DNA from: Gordonia hankookensis
GTDB taxonomy: Bacteria; Actinomycetota; Actinomycetes; Mycobacteriales; Mycobacteriaceae
NCBI RefSeq assembly: GCF_014673215.1
Contig: NZ_JACWMS010000002.1
Location: 124,001 to 188,000 of the forward strand
DNA: 64,000 nt
Direction of reading: 5' to 3'
Shown: one piece after another, positions 53,175 to 62,898 of the stretch
Position numbering within the stretch: position 1 is the first letter of the stretch
Layout of the letters: the number at the start of each line of letters is the position of its first letter
Position numbers and translations under genes: made by a program
Notes under the pieces: model-generated
Told to the model about the DNA's origin: nothing
Databases searched by the model: none
What the model saw: only the letters and a program-made list of their open reading frames with translations

Positions 53175-54248
53175 TCAACCGGCGATCTGCGAAATGGCTT
53201 CTCGCGTATGCAGATCGGCGTATGCCGCGGAATACCGTCGGGCGAGCGCCCTGGCGATGTCGGGGCGCTGCCACAGTTCGCCGGCACTCGCGGTGCAGAG
53301 CCACAACGTGAGACCATGTGCGGCCGATGCCCGATAACCCAGGAGGATATCGTCGGGGCCGGGCTTCTCGCTCTCGGGCATCGCGAGCGCATCGCGGTAC
53401 TCGGTGAGCAGATCCCGCTCACTGCGGCGTCGATCGTCCACCGTCAGCGCGCCCTGCAGGAAGTACCCCAGATCCAGCGACCAGTTGCCACGCCGGACCA
53501 CCTGCCAGTCGAGGAAGCCGACCTCACCGTCGGGTAGCAGGTAGGTGTTGCCGATGTGCGGGTCACCGTGCAGCAACGTCTGCGGCCCGGCGGTCAGTGT
53601 GTGGATGTAGGGCTTCCAGATGTCATCGATCAGTTCACCGATGCTCAGCGACGTCACCTCGTCGGGCGCATCGTCGCCGAGATGGGCGTACGCCTGCTCG
53701 ATCGGCGCCGCATCCATGCCCTCCCACGTCTCGAACGGCTCGAGCCAGGCCAGCGATCGCTCCGACGCGATCCGGTGCCCCCAGAAGCGACCGTGCAACC
53801 GGGCCAGAGCGCGCACCCCGTTGGCCGCCTGTTCGACGGTCATCGGCCGGGTGGCGTCGCGCATGTCGGCGCCTCGCGCCGCCATGTCCTCCATCACGAG
53901 GCAGAAGTTGTCGCCGTCGGTGTCCATCAGGGCGGCGTAGGTCAGCGGACACTCGATCGGCAACGTCACCCCGGAGTTGAACAGGCGGGGCTCATGAAAG
54001 AGGCCACTCGTGAGTTTGTGTAGCACGACGTGTTCCGGATCAGCCGACTTGGCGAAAACCGTCGCCGGTCCGACTCCCTCGGCGTACGTGATTGCCAGAC
54101 GGGCCCGACGATTCGTGCCGTCGTCGCGGAGTGTCACCTCGACTCCGGACACCTCCACGTCAGGATGGTGCGCGGCAAGCACAGCGGTCATCCATTCCGG
54201 GGTGATGTCGCCCCAATCGCTCGGCACGGTCAGCTGCGCTGCGGTCAT
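53175..54248 (-). CDS. phosphotransferase (APH/choline-kinase-like) family protein
   Basis: 357 residues of the aminoglycoside-phosphotransferase/EcKinase-like fold. It has the catalytic loop LLHGDPHIGN and the metal site GFLDWQ. Substrates of these actinobacterial proteins are mostly unknown, and a true antibiotic-resistance role is not implied. ATG 54248 follows GGAG. It lies downstream of an aldehyde dehydrogenase but behind that gene's terminator. Confidence 0.82.
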   Translation of the reverse strand: MTAAQLTVPSDWGDITPEWMTAVLAAHHPDVEVSGVEVTLRDDGTNRRARLAITYAEGVGPATVFAKSADPEHVVLHKLTSGLFHEPRLFNSGVTLPIECPLTYAALMDTDGDNFCLVMEDMAARGADMRDATRPMTVEQAANGVRALARLHGRFWGHRIASERSLAWLEPFETWEGMDAAPIEQAYAHLGDDAPDEVTSLSIGELIDDIWKPYIHTLTAGPQTLLHGDPHIGNTYLLPDGEVGFLDWQVVRRGNWSLDLGYFLQGALTVDDRRRSERDLLTEYRDALAMPESEKPGPDDILLGYRASAAHGLTLWLCTASAGELWQRPDIARALARRYSAAYADLHTREAISQIAG

Positions 54249-54341
54249 CTGCCATCTCCTGAATTCGTTCGGACCGATGAGAATGCGGACCAGGTCTCGG
54301 CGAGCAGTCGGCGTTCGGAACGACGGTGCGCTCCACGGCAC

Positions 54342-54379
54342 GAGCGGGGCGTCGGCCTCGCCATGCCGGCGCCCCGCTC
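54342..54379 (-). terminator. hairpin after the aldehyde dehydrogenase gene
   Basis: GAGCGGGGCG and CGCCCCGCTC form a 10-bp stem closed further by GGC/GCC inside. It lies 24 bases past the stop of the aldehyde dehydrogenase on the minus strand and before the phosphotransferase gene. Confidence 0.7.
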
Positions 54380-54402
54380 CGTGCAGCCACGTGTGCGGGC
54401 GA

Positions 54403-55860
54403 TTACATCTGCGCCCAGACGGTCTTCGACTGCAGATAGGTGTCGACACCCGCCTTACCGGCCTCATAACCCCAGCCGGACTGCTTGTATCCGCCGAACG
54501 GCATCGAGTGGTCGAACTGGAGCTGGCAGTTCAGCCCGACGGTCCCGGCCTTCACCCTCTTCGCAAGGCGATGCGCCCGAGCAAGATTCGAGGTCCAGAT
54601 GGTCCCGGCGAGACCGTAATCCGTGTCGTTCGCGAGCGCGATGGCCTCGTCCTCGTCATCGAACGGCAGGACGGTGACGACCGGCCCGAAGATCTCCTCC
54701 TGGAACAGCCTGCTCGTGGACGGATCGACCTTGGTGGCCACCGTCGGGTGCACGAAGTACCCCTTCCGGTCGAGGCGATGTCCACCCGTGACGAGTTCGA
54801 CGCCGTCGCTGCGCCCCTGATCGAGATAACCCATCACGCGCTTGAGCTGCTTCTCACTGATGAGCGGGCCGATCATGGCGCCCTCATCCTGTGGCCCACC
54901 CAGCAGCAGGTTGTTCGCCATCGTGGCGATGCCCTCGACGACGCGTTCGTAGACACCCCGCTGTGCGAAGATCCGCGAGCCCAGCATGCACACCTGCCCG
55001 GAGTGCAGGAAGCAGCCGAAGCCCGCCATCGCGATCGCCGTGTCCAGGTCGGCGTCGTCGAAGATGAGAACCGGCGACTTGCCGCCGAGCTCGAGTGTGA
55101 CCTTGTTGAGGTTGCTGGACGCGGAGGCGTGCATGATCTCCCTGCCGACCTCGGTCGATCCGGTGAAGGCGACCTTCTCGACGTCGGGGTGCGCGGTGAT
55201 CTGCGCACCCACGGTGTGGCCGTAGCCGTTCACGAGATTCACCACGCCCTCGGGAACCCCTGCCTCGGCCAGGATCCGGGTGAGAACGAGCGCCGAGAGT
55301 GGTGTCTCCTCAGCGGGTTTGACGACCGTGCTGCACCCAGCCGCCAACGCGGGCGCGAGCTTGGCACAGAAGTTGAACACCGGTCCGTTCCACGGGAAGA
55401 TCAGTCCCACAACACCGTACGGCTCTCTCAACGTGTAGGCGTGCATATGCGACTCGACGCCCGTCAATCCACCCGTGTTCACATCTCGTGCGATTCCGTC
55501 GATCTTGGTACACCAACCGGCGTAGTAACGGAACCACTCCGAACCGACCGCCGTGATCACCTTGGCCTGGGACGGCGGGATGCCCGCATTGACCGACTCG
55601 AGATCGGCGAGCAGATCGGCGTTCTCGTCGATCAGGTCGGCAACCCGCCACAAGATCTTCGCACGGTCGTAGTCGGGCACACCCGACCACACTCCGGAGT
55701 CGGCGGCCTTCTTCGCCTGCGCGACCGCGTTGTCGACTGCTTCTGGACCGACGTCGGTGAACTCGGTGATCTGCTCCTCGGTCGCCGGGTCCACGATGGG
55801 GATCACCTCCCCTGTCCCCGGTAGGTCGCGGATCTCGTCCAGCACCGACTGCACCGTCAT
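54403..55860 (-). CDS. NAD(P)-dependent aldehyde dehydrogenase
   Basis: 485 residues, full-length ALDH superfamily: FPWNGPVFNF, FTGSTEVGREI, the glutamate motif LELGGKSP, catalytic Cys in SGQVCMLGSR, and EEIFGPVVTVLPF. This wording is closest to betaine/phenylacetaldehyde-type dehydrogenases. The frame runs upstream to 56379, but ATG 55860 gives the normal length. Divergent from the Mce-associated genes. Confidence 0.92.
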   Translation of the reverse strand: MTVQSVLDEIRDLPGTGEVIPIVDPATEEQITEFTDVGPEAVDNAVAQAKKAADSGVWSGVPDYDRAKILWRVADLIDENADLLADLESVNAGIPPSQAKVITAVGSEWFRYYAGWCTKIDGIARDVNTGGLTGVESHMHAYTLREPYGVVGLIFPWNGPVFNFCAKLAPALAAGCSTVVKPAEETPLSALVLTRILAEAGVPEGVVNLVNGYGHTVGAQITAHPDVEKVAFTGSTEVGREIMHASASSNLNKVTLELGGKSPVLIFDDADLDTAIAMAGFGCFLHSGQVCMLGSRIFAQRGVYERVVEGIATMANNLLLGGPQDEGAMIGPLISEKQLKRVMGYLDQGRSDGVELVTGGHRLDRKGYFVHPTVATKVDPSTSRLFQEEIFGPVVTVLPFDDEDEAIALANDTDYGLAGTIWTSNLARAHRLAKRVKAGTVGLNCQLQFDHSMPFGGYKQSGWGYEAGKAGVDTYLQSKTVWAQM

Positions 55861-56084
55861 CTTCGTCCCCTTCGCTTCTCGGTGATTCTCTGCGGAAGGC
55901 CCACTCTTCGGACCGCTCTCGCGAGAGCGTGATCCACCGGCACAGGGGATGTCCAGCACCATCTCGGTGGTCGGGAGTGCCCTTGTCATCGAGCTGCGAC
56001 GCCACGTAGGAACTGGGAGGAGTGGTTCGCACACGACTGTTCGGAATGCGGATGCCGGGGCCGCGGAGGGGCGCGAAAGGAGAA

Positions 56085-56210
56085 ATGGTGAGCCATCCGA
56101 AACGGAAGAACGCAGAAGACCATGGCAGCGTGGGGGGCTCCGAATCGTTGGTGGCCCAGCCCTACAGCGGCGCCGGGACATCCACCACGATGCGGGGGAC
56201 ATGGACATGA
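56085..56210 (+). CDS. small ORF (41 aa) upstream of Mce-associated genes
   Basis: ATG 56085 follows AAAGGAG with a 4-base gap, one of the best ribosome sites in the window. The frame ends in TGA overlapping the ATG at 56207 (ATGA). The 41-residue product is hydrophilic (MVSHPKRKNAEDHGS at the start) without signal or membrane segment. It may be a real small protein or a leader that couples translation into the next gene. GTG 56088 is an alternative start. Confidence 0.45.
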   Translation: MVSHPKRKNAEDHGSVGGSESLVAQPYSGAGTSTTMRGTWT

Positions 56211-57151
56211 CGCGATCGCTCCTGAACGGGTCGGACGGGGTTGCACCGTCCGCCGATCCATCCGAAGAGGTCACCGATCTCGAAGTGGCCGAGGCCGAGG
56301 TCGCGGCCGCCGAGGCGGAGGCGGCCGCGGCTCGCGCCCGCGCAAATGCCGCTCTCGCCCGGGCCCGGATCGCGCGCACTCAGCGCGAGAACCCCGACGA
56401 GAAAGTCGCCGACGCAGAACCCGACCCCATTCGGTCCCAGCGTGATGCGACAGACGACGCGCTCGACGATGTCGATCCGGCTGACGCCACGCACGTTGCC
56501 GCCAGTGCGATGGTGACCATCGCCGAGCCCGATGTCCGCGAGCCTGAACTCACCGAGCCTGAACTCACGGAGTCGGATGCTGTGGTGGACCACGATGCCA
56601 CCGCGGAACCCGGCAGAATTCGCCGGTTCGCGGCGGCCGCTCGGCATCGGATCGCGCCACTTCGACGTCCGACGAAACGAGGCATCGCGGTGACGGTGAT
56701 GTCGGTGATCACCATCGCGGCACTGGTGACAACGGGCCTCATCGGCTGGCATCACCACACGACGACATCCGAACACGAACGTGCAGACACCTTCACAGCC
56801 GCTGCCGACCGTGGGGTCGCGGCGATCACATCACTGGATTTCAACAACGCCCAGCGCGACGTACAGCGCATCCTCGACCAGTCCACCGGCAGCTTCTACA
56901 ACGACTTCAAAGGCCGGGCAAAGGACTTCACGTCCGTCATCGAGCAATCGAAGGTGACGACGAAGGGCAAGGTCACCGGGTCGGCTGTCGAATCGGTGAA
57001 CGGCGATGACGCCGTGGTCTTGGTCTCGGCCAGCTCGGACGTCACCAACGCTGCAGGCGCGAAGCAGGAACCGCGAACCTGGCGACTGCGCGTGACCGTG
57101 TCCGACGCAGACGGAACGATGAAGATCTCGAAGGTGGATTTCGTACCATGA
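56207..57151 (+). CDS. Mce-associated membrane protein
   Basis: 314 residues. The N-terminal 160 or so are Ala/Glu/Asp-rich, with a likely coiled coil at about 20-60 (EVAAAEAEAAAARARANAALARARIA). One membrane segment follows (AVTVMSVITIAALVTTGLIGW), then an NTF2-like outer domain. Typical of Mas proteins encoded with mce operons. ATG 56207 is at the right distance from GGGGGAC; ATG 56201 is the alternative. The gene runs convergently towards the mce operon, not as its tail. Confidence 0.82.
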   Translation: MTRSLLNGSDGVAPSADPSEEVTDLEVAEAEVAAAEAEAAAARARANAALARARIARTQRENPDEKVADAEPDPIRSQRDATDDALDDVDPADATHVAASAMVTIAEPDVREPELTEPELTESDAVVDHDATAEPGRIRRFAAAARHRIAPLRRPTKRGIAVTVMSVITIAALVTTGLIGWHHHTTTSEHERADTFTAAADRGVAAITSLDFNNAQRDVQRILDQSTGSFYNDFKGRAKDFTSVIEQSKVTTKGKVTGSAVESVNGDDAVVLVSASSDVTNAAGAKQEPRTWRLRVTVSDADGTMKISKVDFVP

Positions 57152-57822
57152 GCAAACCCAGAACGCCCGAGTCCGACACAGATCTGAACGACGATGACAC
57201 CTCGGTGACTCCCGCGCAGAGTGCGCCCACAGTCGACCCGGATCACGGCAGCACCGCTGAGGCCCGTTCGGATGACACCGCGCCCGACGCGCCGAACACG
57301 GCACCGGCGGGCGGGATGCGCAACGTCCGCTCGTCATTCCGGCGGCGATTCGTGCCGATCGCGTTGGGTGTCTCGATGGTCGCGGCCGTGGCGGCGGCCG
57401 GCACCGCCTACGCCACCGTGTACCGCGATGACGTGGCCGCCAACGGTGATTCGGCACGCGAGGCCGTGGCCGCGGCGAACGATGGCACCGTGGCGTTGCT
57501 GTCCTACTCGCCGAAGTCCCTGGATGCCGACCTCGCGAAGGGTCAATCACACCTGACTGGTCAATTCCTCACGTATTACAAGGAATTCACCGCAAAGGTG
57601 GTCAAACCCGCGGCCACCGAGAACAACGTCGAGACCAAGGCGCAGGTGGTGCGATCAGCGGTGTCGAAGCTGTCCGCGGACGACGCGGAGGTCCTGGCCT
57701 TCGTCAACCAATCGACCACGAGCAAGACCAAGCCTGATCCCGAATTGACCTCCAGCAGTGTCAAGATCGCCCTCCACCGAGTCGACGGCAACTGGCTGAT
57801 CTCGTCTTTCGATCCGGTCTAG
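57148..57822 (+). CDS. Mce-associated membrane protein
   Basis: 224 residues: an acidic disordered part (1-about 60), a basic stretch then a membrane segment at about 70-92 (PIALGVSMVAAVAAAGTAYAT), and an NTF2-like domain ending in WLISSFDPV. ATG 57148 overlaps the previous stop (ATGA). Second Mas protein of the pair; probably partner of the mce operon that converges from the right. Confidence 0.82.
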   Translation: MSKPRTPESDTDLNDDDTSVTPAQSAPTVDPDHGSTAEARSDDTAPDAPNTAPAGGMRNVRSSFRRRFVPIALGVSMVAAVAAAGTAYATVYRDDVAANGDSAREAVAAANDGTVALLSYSPKSLDADLAKGQSHLTGQFLTYYKEFTAKVVKPAATENNVETKAQVVRSAVSKLSADDAEVLAFVNQSTTSKTKPDPELTSSSVKIALHRVDGNWLISSFDPV

Positions 57823-57839
57823 CCTCGTCACGACTCCAC

Positions 57840-57871
57840 GATCCACCGCTCGTCTCGGCGAGCGGTGGATC
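57840..57871 (+). terminator. hairpin terminator after Mas genes
   Basis: Perfect 13-bp stem GATCCACCGCTCG / CGAGCGGTGGATC with loop TCTCGG, 17 bases after the Mas stop, followed by a T-rich CTGTCTATGT. Confidence 0.85.
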
Positions 57872-58001
57872 TGTCTATGTGATCGCCCACCGCCGGCACG
57901 ATCTGGTGAGTGAGACGGACGACCGGAGATGTGTCGCACCGATTCATCGGACAAGCGCAGTCCCGATGACCGGCGACGCTGCGCCGACTCTTTCGCCGGG
58001 A

Positions 58002-58026
58002 AGGGCCGAGCACCGGTCTCGGCCCT
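58002..58026 (-). terminator. hairpin terminator after mceF
   Basis: AGGGCCGAG / CTCGGCCCT, a 9-bp stem with loop CACCGGT, 30 bases past the mceF stop on the minus strand. The stretch between the two terminators shows no gene. Confidence 0.75.
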
Positions 58027-58056
58027 CGTCGTGTCAACGGTCGGTCGGGCGAGACC

Positions 58057-59475
58057 TCATCGCGGCAACATCCCCTGCCACGACGACGCGCGACCCGGCT
58101 GTGTGAGGTTGGTCTGCCGGTATGCGGTTCCGTCGGCGCCCACGTAAGTGCCGTCGTCCGGATTGTACTGTGCAGCGCCCACCGATGGTGTCGTCGACGA
58201 TCCGCCGCCGCTGTAGGACGAGGGCGTGATGCCCTGCCGCTGCAGATTCGGATCCGGAGGATAGGGCCCGACCACGGGTTGACGGGTGGCCAGCGGTGTG
58301 AACTCCTTGTCGCTGTTGCACATCGCCGCGGTCGCCGCACGTTTGCCCGGATGGCCCAGGCACGGGATGTTGCGTGCACCACGTACCCCGATCGGGCTGT
58401 TCTGCGGCAACTTGCAATACAGATCGCTCGGCGTATCGATTGTGGTGGTGTCCTCCGGTGGCCGCCACTTCGACGGCGGCAGGAACCCGACAGTACAGGC
58501 CGGCGGGTCTGAGGTTCCGCTGATCCGGAAGGTCCCCAGTCCCCACTGAGTACCGTTACGATTCGGCTGTACCGCCTGGATCATCGAGATCGCCGGCGGC
58601 AGAAGGACGAGGATCTGCTCGAGGCCTGCGTTGTAGGTCACGGCGAGCTGGCCGACCGTGGTCAGATTGGCGAGCAGGACCGGCAGGGTCAGCTTCACCG
58701 AATCCAGCGTTTTCTCCACCTCATCGGCAAACCCGGGACCCGAGCTGAGCAGCCTGCGAACCTGCGGCGTGTCGGTGACCACCTGCCCCGTGAATCCCTC
58801 GAGGTCGGTCGTCCACATGCGAATCGCATCGACACTGTCGACCTGCGAGTCCACCAGTGGCACCGAGTCTTTCAACAAGGTGCTGGTGTCGTCACCGACA
58901 TCTTTCAGTCCGGCTGCGAGCGTCGACGACGAGGTGAGCAGTCGTTGCAGATCGTATCCTCGCCCGCCGAGACTGTCGTTCAGTTCGTCGACGAGTGTGA
59001 ACAAGCGGTCTTTCGGAATGCTGGTGACAAGACCGTTGAGCTTCTCCAACATGGGCGCGACCGGAGGCGGGACGTTCACCTCGCCGGATTCGATGACCGA
59101 ACCGTTGTGCAGATACGGAGGATTGTTCGTCTTGGGCCGGAGATCGACGTAGAGCTCGCCGATCGCCGACATGCTCCGGATGTCCGCTTGGAGATCGCTG
59201 GGGATGTGCTGGTCGCTGTTGATCGACAGGGTGGCCTTGATTCCCGTGTCGGTCAGTGCGACATCGGTGACCTGGCCCACATCGACGCCGCGATAGCTCA
59301 CATTCGCGAACTTGTAGAGACCTCCGGTGTGATCGGTCTGCAGCGTGACATCGATCCGGCCGACTCCGATCTTCGACTGAACCTTCATATAGGAGAACAG
59401 CATCATCCAGGTCGCGATGAGGGCCATCACCGTGAAGATGACCAATTGGGCACGCACGAAGCGCGAAAGGATCAT
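58057..59475 (-). CDS. mceF: Mce family protein MceF (second operon)
   Basis: 472 residues. The N-terminal membrane anchor is at about 8-30, followed by the Mce domain (GGLYKFANVSYRGVDVGQV), a helical region, and a C-terminal extension of about 140 residues. That extension contains VRGARNIPC and a Gly/Ser/Thr/Pro-rich tail. The start overlaps the mceE stop (ATGA). Last gene of the second mce operon. Confidence 0.92.
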   Translation of the reverse strand: MILSRFVRAQLVIFTVMALIATWMMLFSYMKVQSKIGVGRIDVTLQTDHTGGLYKFANVSYRGVDVGQVTDVALTDTGIKATLSINSDQHIPSDLQADIRSMSAIGELYVDLRPKTNNPPYLHNGSVIESGEVNVPPPVAPMLEKLNGLVTSIPKDRLFTLVDELNDSLGGRGYDLQRLLTSSSTLAAGLKDVGDDTSTLLKDSVPLVDSQVDSVDAIRMWTTDLEGFTGQVVTDTPQVRRLLSSGPGFADEVEKTLDSVKLTLPVLLANLTTVGQLAVTYNAGLEQILVLLPPAISMIQAVQPNRNGTQWGLGTFRISGTSDPPACTVGFLPPSKWRPPEDTTTIDTPSDLYCKLPQNSPIGVRGARNIPCLGHPGKRAATAAMCNSDKEFTPLATRQPVVGPYPPDPNLQRQGITPSSYSGGGSSTTPSVGAAQYNPDDGTYVGADGTAYRQTNLTQPGRASSWQGMLPR

Positions 59476-60614
59476 CGGGCACCTCGACTCTGGGGGGCGA
59501 CGGGGAAGAACAACGGATTGTGAGTCGGTTTCCGGCTGTAGCCCGGGTCCCCTGGCGCGAAGGGCACCGTTTCGTTCGGATCGCCCAATGGTGTTCCCAG
59601 CAAGAGTTCCTTCTTCAATCGCGGCACCGTCAGGTCGATGGTGGCGTGGAGATTCAAGTAGTCGCCGCGCACGGCCCGGTCGATCACGCTCTGCCCGTAC
59701 GGGAAGACCAGCGCATACGCCAGTGCTGCGTTCATCTGGGGCCCGACGTCGGCCAACGATCTCAGTGTCGGTTGCAGATGACGTAGGTCGGTCAACAGAT
59801 CCGACTGAACCTGCGTCACCACCCCGGTGGTGGTGTCGGCGAACACCCGAAGACGGTCCACTGCTGAGGTGATCTTCGGCATCTGCTGTTCCAGGACCGC
59901 CAAACCGGGCGGAATCTTCTGCAGCGCGTTCTCGATCACGTCGTTCTGGGCGGCGAAACCCGAGCTCAGACGACGAGCCTGCACCAGCAGGTCCACGAGA
60001 TCTCCGCGTTGCCTGTTCAATGTGTTGACGAAAGTCGACATCCGTCCCAGGAGTTCACGGGTGTCGTCCTCGCGCCCGCCGAATCCATCGTTCAGCGATC
60101 GGATGATCCCGCCCAATTGGCCCATACCACCGCCGTTCACCACCGACGACACCGCTGCGAGGGTCTCTTCCGTCGACGGGTATGCGGCCGAACGAGCAAG
60201 GGGAATTGTCGATCCGGGCGCAAGCCGGCCCGCCGGCGGCTCGCCTTTGGGCGGATCGAGGGCGAGGTGCATGGAACCCAACAAGCTCGTCTGGCCCACC
60301 GTCGCTTTCGCATTGCCAGGCACCACGGTCCCGCGCTTCACCCGGACATCGACCACCGCATGCCAGGCACGAACAGACATGTGCCCCACGCTGCCCACTT
60401 CGACGTCGTCGATGAAGACGGGCGAATTCTCCGACAGGGTACCGACATTCGCGATCTCGACACCGATGTGGTAGTCCTCACCCGAGGTCCCGACCGTTCC
60501 CGGCAGCGGCAGCGAGTTCACGCCGTTCCACTGGCATCCGGTGCCGAGTATCGCCACACAGAACAAGGTCAGAGCCACTCGCACCAAGCGTGTTCGGCGA
60601 GATCGTCCGATCAT
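59472..60614 (-). CDS. mceE: Mce family lipoprotein MceE (second operon)
   Basis: 380 residues. The signal ends in lipobox L-G-T-G-C with the lipidated Cys at residue 27. The Mce domain and helical region follow. The tail KPTHNPLFFPV is Pro-rich. ATG 60614 overlaps the mceD stop; the longer upstream frame lies inside mceD and has no signal peptide, so this start is firm. Confidence 0.92.
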   Translation of the reverse strand: MIGRSRRTRLVRVALTLFCVAILGTGCQWNGVNSLPLPGTVGTSGEDYHIGVEIANVGTLSENSPVFIDDVEVGSVGHMSVRAWHAVVDVRVKRGTVVPGNAKATVGQTSLLGSMHLALDPPKGEPPAGRLAPGSTIPLARSAAYPSTEETLAAVSSVVNGGGMGQLGGIIRSLNDGFGGREDDTRELLGRMSTFVNTLNRQRGDLVDLLVQARRLSSGFAAQNDVIENALQKIPPGLAVLEQQMPKITSAVDRLRVFADTTTGVVTQVQSDLLTDLRHLQPTLRSLADVGPQMNAALAYALVFPYGQSVIDRAVRGDYLNLHATIDLTVPRLKKELLLGTPLGDPNETVPFAPGDPGYSRKPTHNPLFFPVAPQSRGAR

Positions 60615-61852
60615 CGTCGGCCTCCCTGTCCCGGCAGGAGAAGCTGATCCCGCGATCGCGCACTCGCTTTCTGCGGTGTGCTCGGCATCAGGCTCTTCTC
60701 GCTGTAGATCACATTCGACGCATCCGGACCCAGCACCGGATTCACCGGCACGGGAAGATAATTGAATGCGAGCATCGGCGCGATCGGACCGAGGTATTTT
60801 CGGCATCTCTCCGCGCCCTCGGCGGCGGTCAGGTTCTCGATGCTGGCCACCGACGAGCAGATGAACTGGATCGGGTTGGAGAAGTTGTTGACGGTGAAGA
60901 CCCCCGTCTCGGTGCCGGTGTCCGGGTTGTAGATGTTGTAGAAGTTGGACAGATTGGTCGGGAACGCATGCAACAGCTGCTCCACGTCGGCATCGTGGTC
61001 GACCAGGATCTGTGTCACCGATGCGAGTCGCCGTACCTGTTCTGATGCAGCATCGCGGTTCTCGACCACAAAACGTTGTACGTCCTGCACTGCGCGGGCC
61101 AAGGTCGTGAGGGCCTTGTCGAGATCGGATCGGCTGCCGTTCAGCACCGATGTCAGCGTTGCCAGACGATTCTCGAATTGCACGATCTGGGTGCCGCTGT
61201 CGCGCACCGCGCTGACAAAGGCTCGGACGTTGCGGATGGTGTCGGTGATGTTGCCGGTGTTCTCTCCGAGCAGCTGTGCCAGGTTGCCGAGTTCGCCCAG
61301 CGTGTCGCCGAGCTTCCGGCCCTTGCCGTCGAGCGCACGCGAGGTGCTGTCCACGAATCGACCGACCGAGCTCCCCGACACGCCGCCCTGGGGTCCCAGA
61401 TCTGTTGCCAGACGAGTCAGTTGGTCCTTGACCTCATCCCATTCGACGGGGACAGCGGTCCGTGTGCGCGGGATCGTCGCTCCGTCGTCGATCACCGGGC
61501 CAGTCGTCGCGTACGCAGGCGCGAGTTGCACGTAGCGGTTGGCCACCAGATTCTGGGCGACGATGATGGCTCGTGCATCTGCCGGGATCTTGACCCCGTG
61601 ATCCACGCTCAGCGCCATGCGGACCGTCTCACCCTGCGGCTCGATGGCGGCGATCTTGCCCACCTTCACACCAGAGACTCGCACGTCGTCGCCGACATAG
61701 ATCCCGGTGGTGGTGTCAAAGATCGCATCGATCGTCGTCGGCCGGGTCAGCTGGCGATACCCGACGATCAGCCCCGCGACCACCACCACGATCAGGACGG
61801 CGGCGATCACGGTCATCCGTGTCTGCCTCGTCATCGGTGTCAATCGCCTCAT
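60611..61852 (-). CDS. mceD: Mce family protein MceD (second operon)
   Basis: 413 residues: membrane anchor at about 13-32, Mce domain (GIYVGDDVRVSGVKVGKI), a long helical part, and a C-terminal extension with two Cys pairs (FICSSV, RCRKYLG) and a disordered tail. ATGA overlaps on both sides. Confidence 0.92.
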   Translation of the reverse strand: MRRLTPMTRQTRMTVIAAVLIVVVVAGLIVGYRQLTRPTTIDAIFDTTTGIYVGDDVRVSGVKVGKIAAIEPQGETVRMALSVDHGVKIPADARAIIVAQNLVANRYVQLAPAYATTGPVIDDGATIPRTRTAVPVEWDEVKDQLTRLATDLGPQGGVSGSSVGRFVDSTSRALDGKGRKLGDTLGELGNLAQLLGENTGNITDTIRNVRAFVSAVRDSGTQIVQFENRLATLTSVLNGSRSDLDKALTTLARAVQDVQRFVVENRDAASEQVRRLASVTQILVDHDADVEQLLHAFPTNLSNFYNIYNPDTGTETGVFTVNNFSNPIQFICSSVASIENLTAAEGAERCRKYLGPIAPMLAFNYLPVPVNPVLGPDASNVIYSEKSLMPSTPQKASARSRDQLLLPGQGGRR

Positions 61853-62898
61853 CGGCCACCACCTGGCAGCGGGAACTGTGCCCCCGGCAACGGGAACTTC
61901 GCCTCCGGGTGCACGCCGAAGGCCCTGTCGATGAAGGGTTGAAGGAGTGGACCGGGCAGCAGGTTGGCGACGTACGCCTGGTAGAAGGGGCCGCTGGACA
62001 CCGCTTCGCCTTGGGTCTGGGACACCTTGACATACCCGGAGATGGCCTTTGCGACGTCATCGCGATTCCGCTCCAGCATGGCCAGGACCGAGTTCAGCGA
62101 CGTCAGTGTCGGCTGCAATTGTTTCTCGTTGTCGGCCACCAGGTTCGTGAGTTCCCGCGACACCGCCGCGGTGTTCACGAGCAACGACGAGATCTGCTGA
62201 CGCCGATCGACCAGAACATCGAGGAGCATGTTCGCGTTGAGTATCAGCGAGTTGATGCGATTGGCACGCGACCCGATCACCGAGGTGACATCGCTGGTGG
62301 TCGACAGCAAGGTCCGGAGGGCCTCGTTGCGAGAGTTGATGCCGCGCGACATCTCCGTGAGTCCGTCGAGGGTGGGCGCCAGGTCCGGCGACACATCGTT
62401 CATGGTCTTCGACAACACATTCAGTGATGAGTTCAGCGAGGACGTGTCGATGCCCTTGGAGTTGGTCGTGAGATCGTCGACGGCCTCGTTCAGTGAGTAC
62501 GGCGAGGAGGTGCGGGACACCGGGATCACCTCGGTCGGACCGATGGTGCCCGACCCTGACGGATCTACTGTCAGAATGCGTTGTCCCAAAAGCGATCCCG
62601 TTCGTATCTGCACCGTCGTGGTCTGTCCGAGTCGGGTGGATTGGTCGACCGTGAACGTCACCCGCGCCTTGCCCTGCGCCAACGTCACGTCGGTCACCGA
62701 TCCCACCCGCGCGCCGGAGACCATCACGTCCGCACCGCCGGCCAGGCCGGCGGCCTCGTCGAAATCCGCCTGGTAGGTGGCCGAGGTGAACCAGGTGGTG
62801 AACTTGGTCATGTTCAGGCCGGCCATGACCAGCAAGACGATCAACGCCAATCCCACAAAGCCCGACCTGATGAGCCCCGCACCGCGATATCGCAACAT
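61849..62898 (-). CDS. mceC: Mce family protein MceC (second operon)
   Basis: 349 residues. The anchor is at about 10-29, followed by the Mce domain (AAGLAGGADVMVSGARVGSV), a helical region, and a short Pro-rich end repeating FPLPG twice. ATG 62898 shares one base with the mceB stop (TGATG). Confidence 0.92.
   Translation of the reverse strand: MLRYRGAGLIRSGFVGLALIVLLVMAGLNMTKFTTWFTSATYQADFDEAAGLAGGADVMVSGARVGSVTDVTLAQGKARVTFTVDQSTRLGQTTTVQIRTGSLLGQRILTVDPSGSGTIGPTEVIPVSRTSSPYSLNEAVDDLTTNSKGIDTSSLNSSLNVLSKTMNDVSPDLAPTLDGLTEMSRGINSRNEALRTLLSTTSDVTSVIGSRANRINSLILNANMLLDVLVDRRQQISSLLVNTAAVSRELTNLVADNEKQLQPTLTSLNSVLAMLERNRDDVAKAISGYVKVSQTQGEAVSSGPFYQAYVANLLPGPLLQPFIDRAFGVHPEAKFPLPGAQFPLPGGGR

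Noticed and set aside
53175..54248. Phosphotransferase as an antibiotic-resistance gene
   Set aside because: Fold is right, but this large actinobacterial group is mostly of unknown substrate and no resistance context is present.
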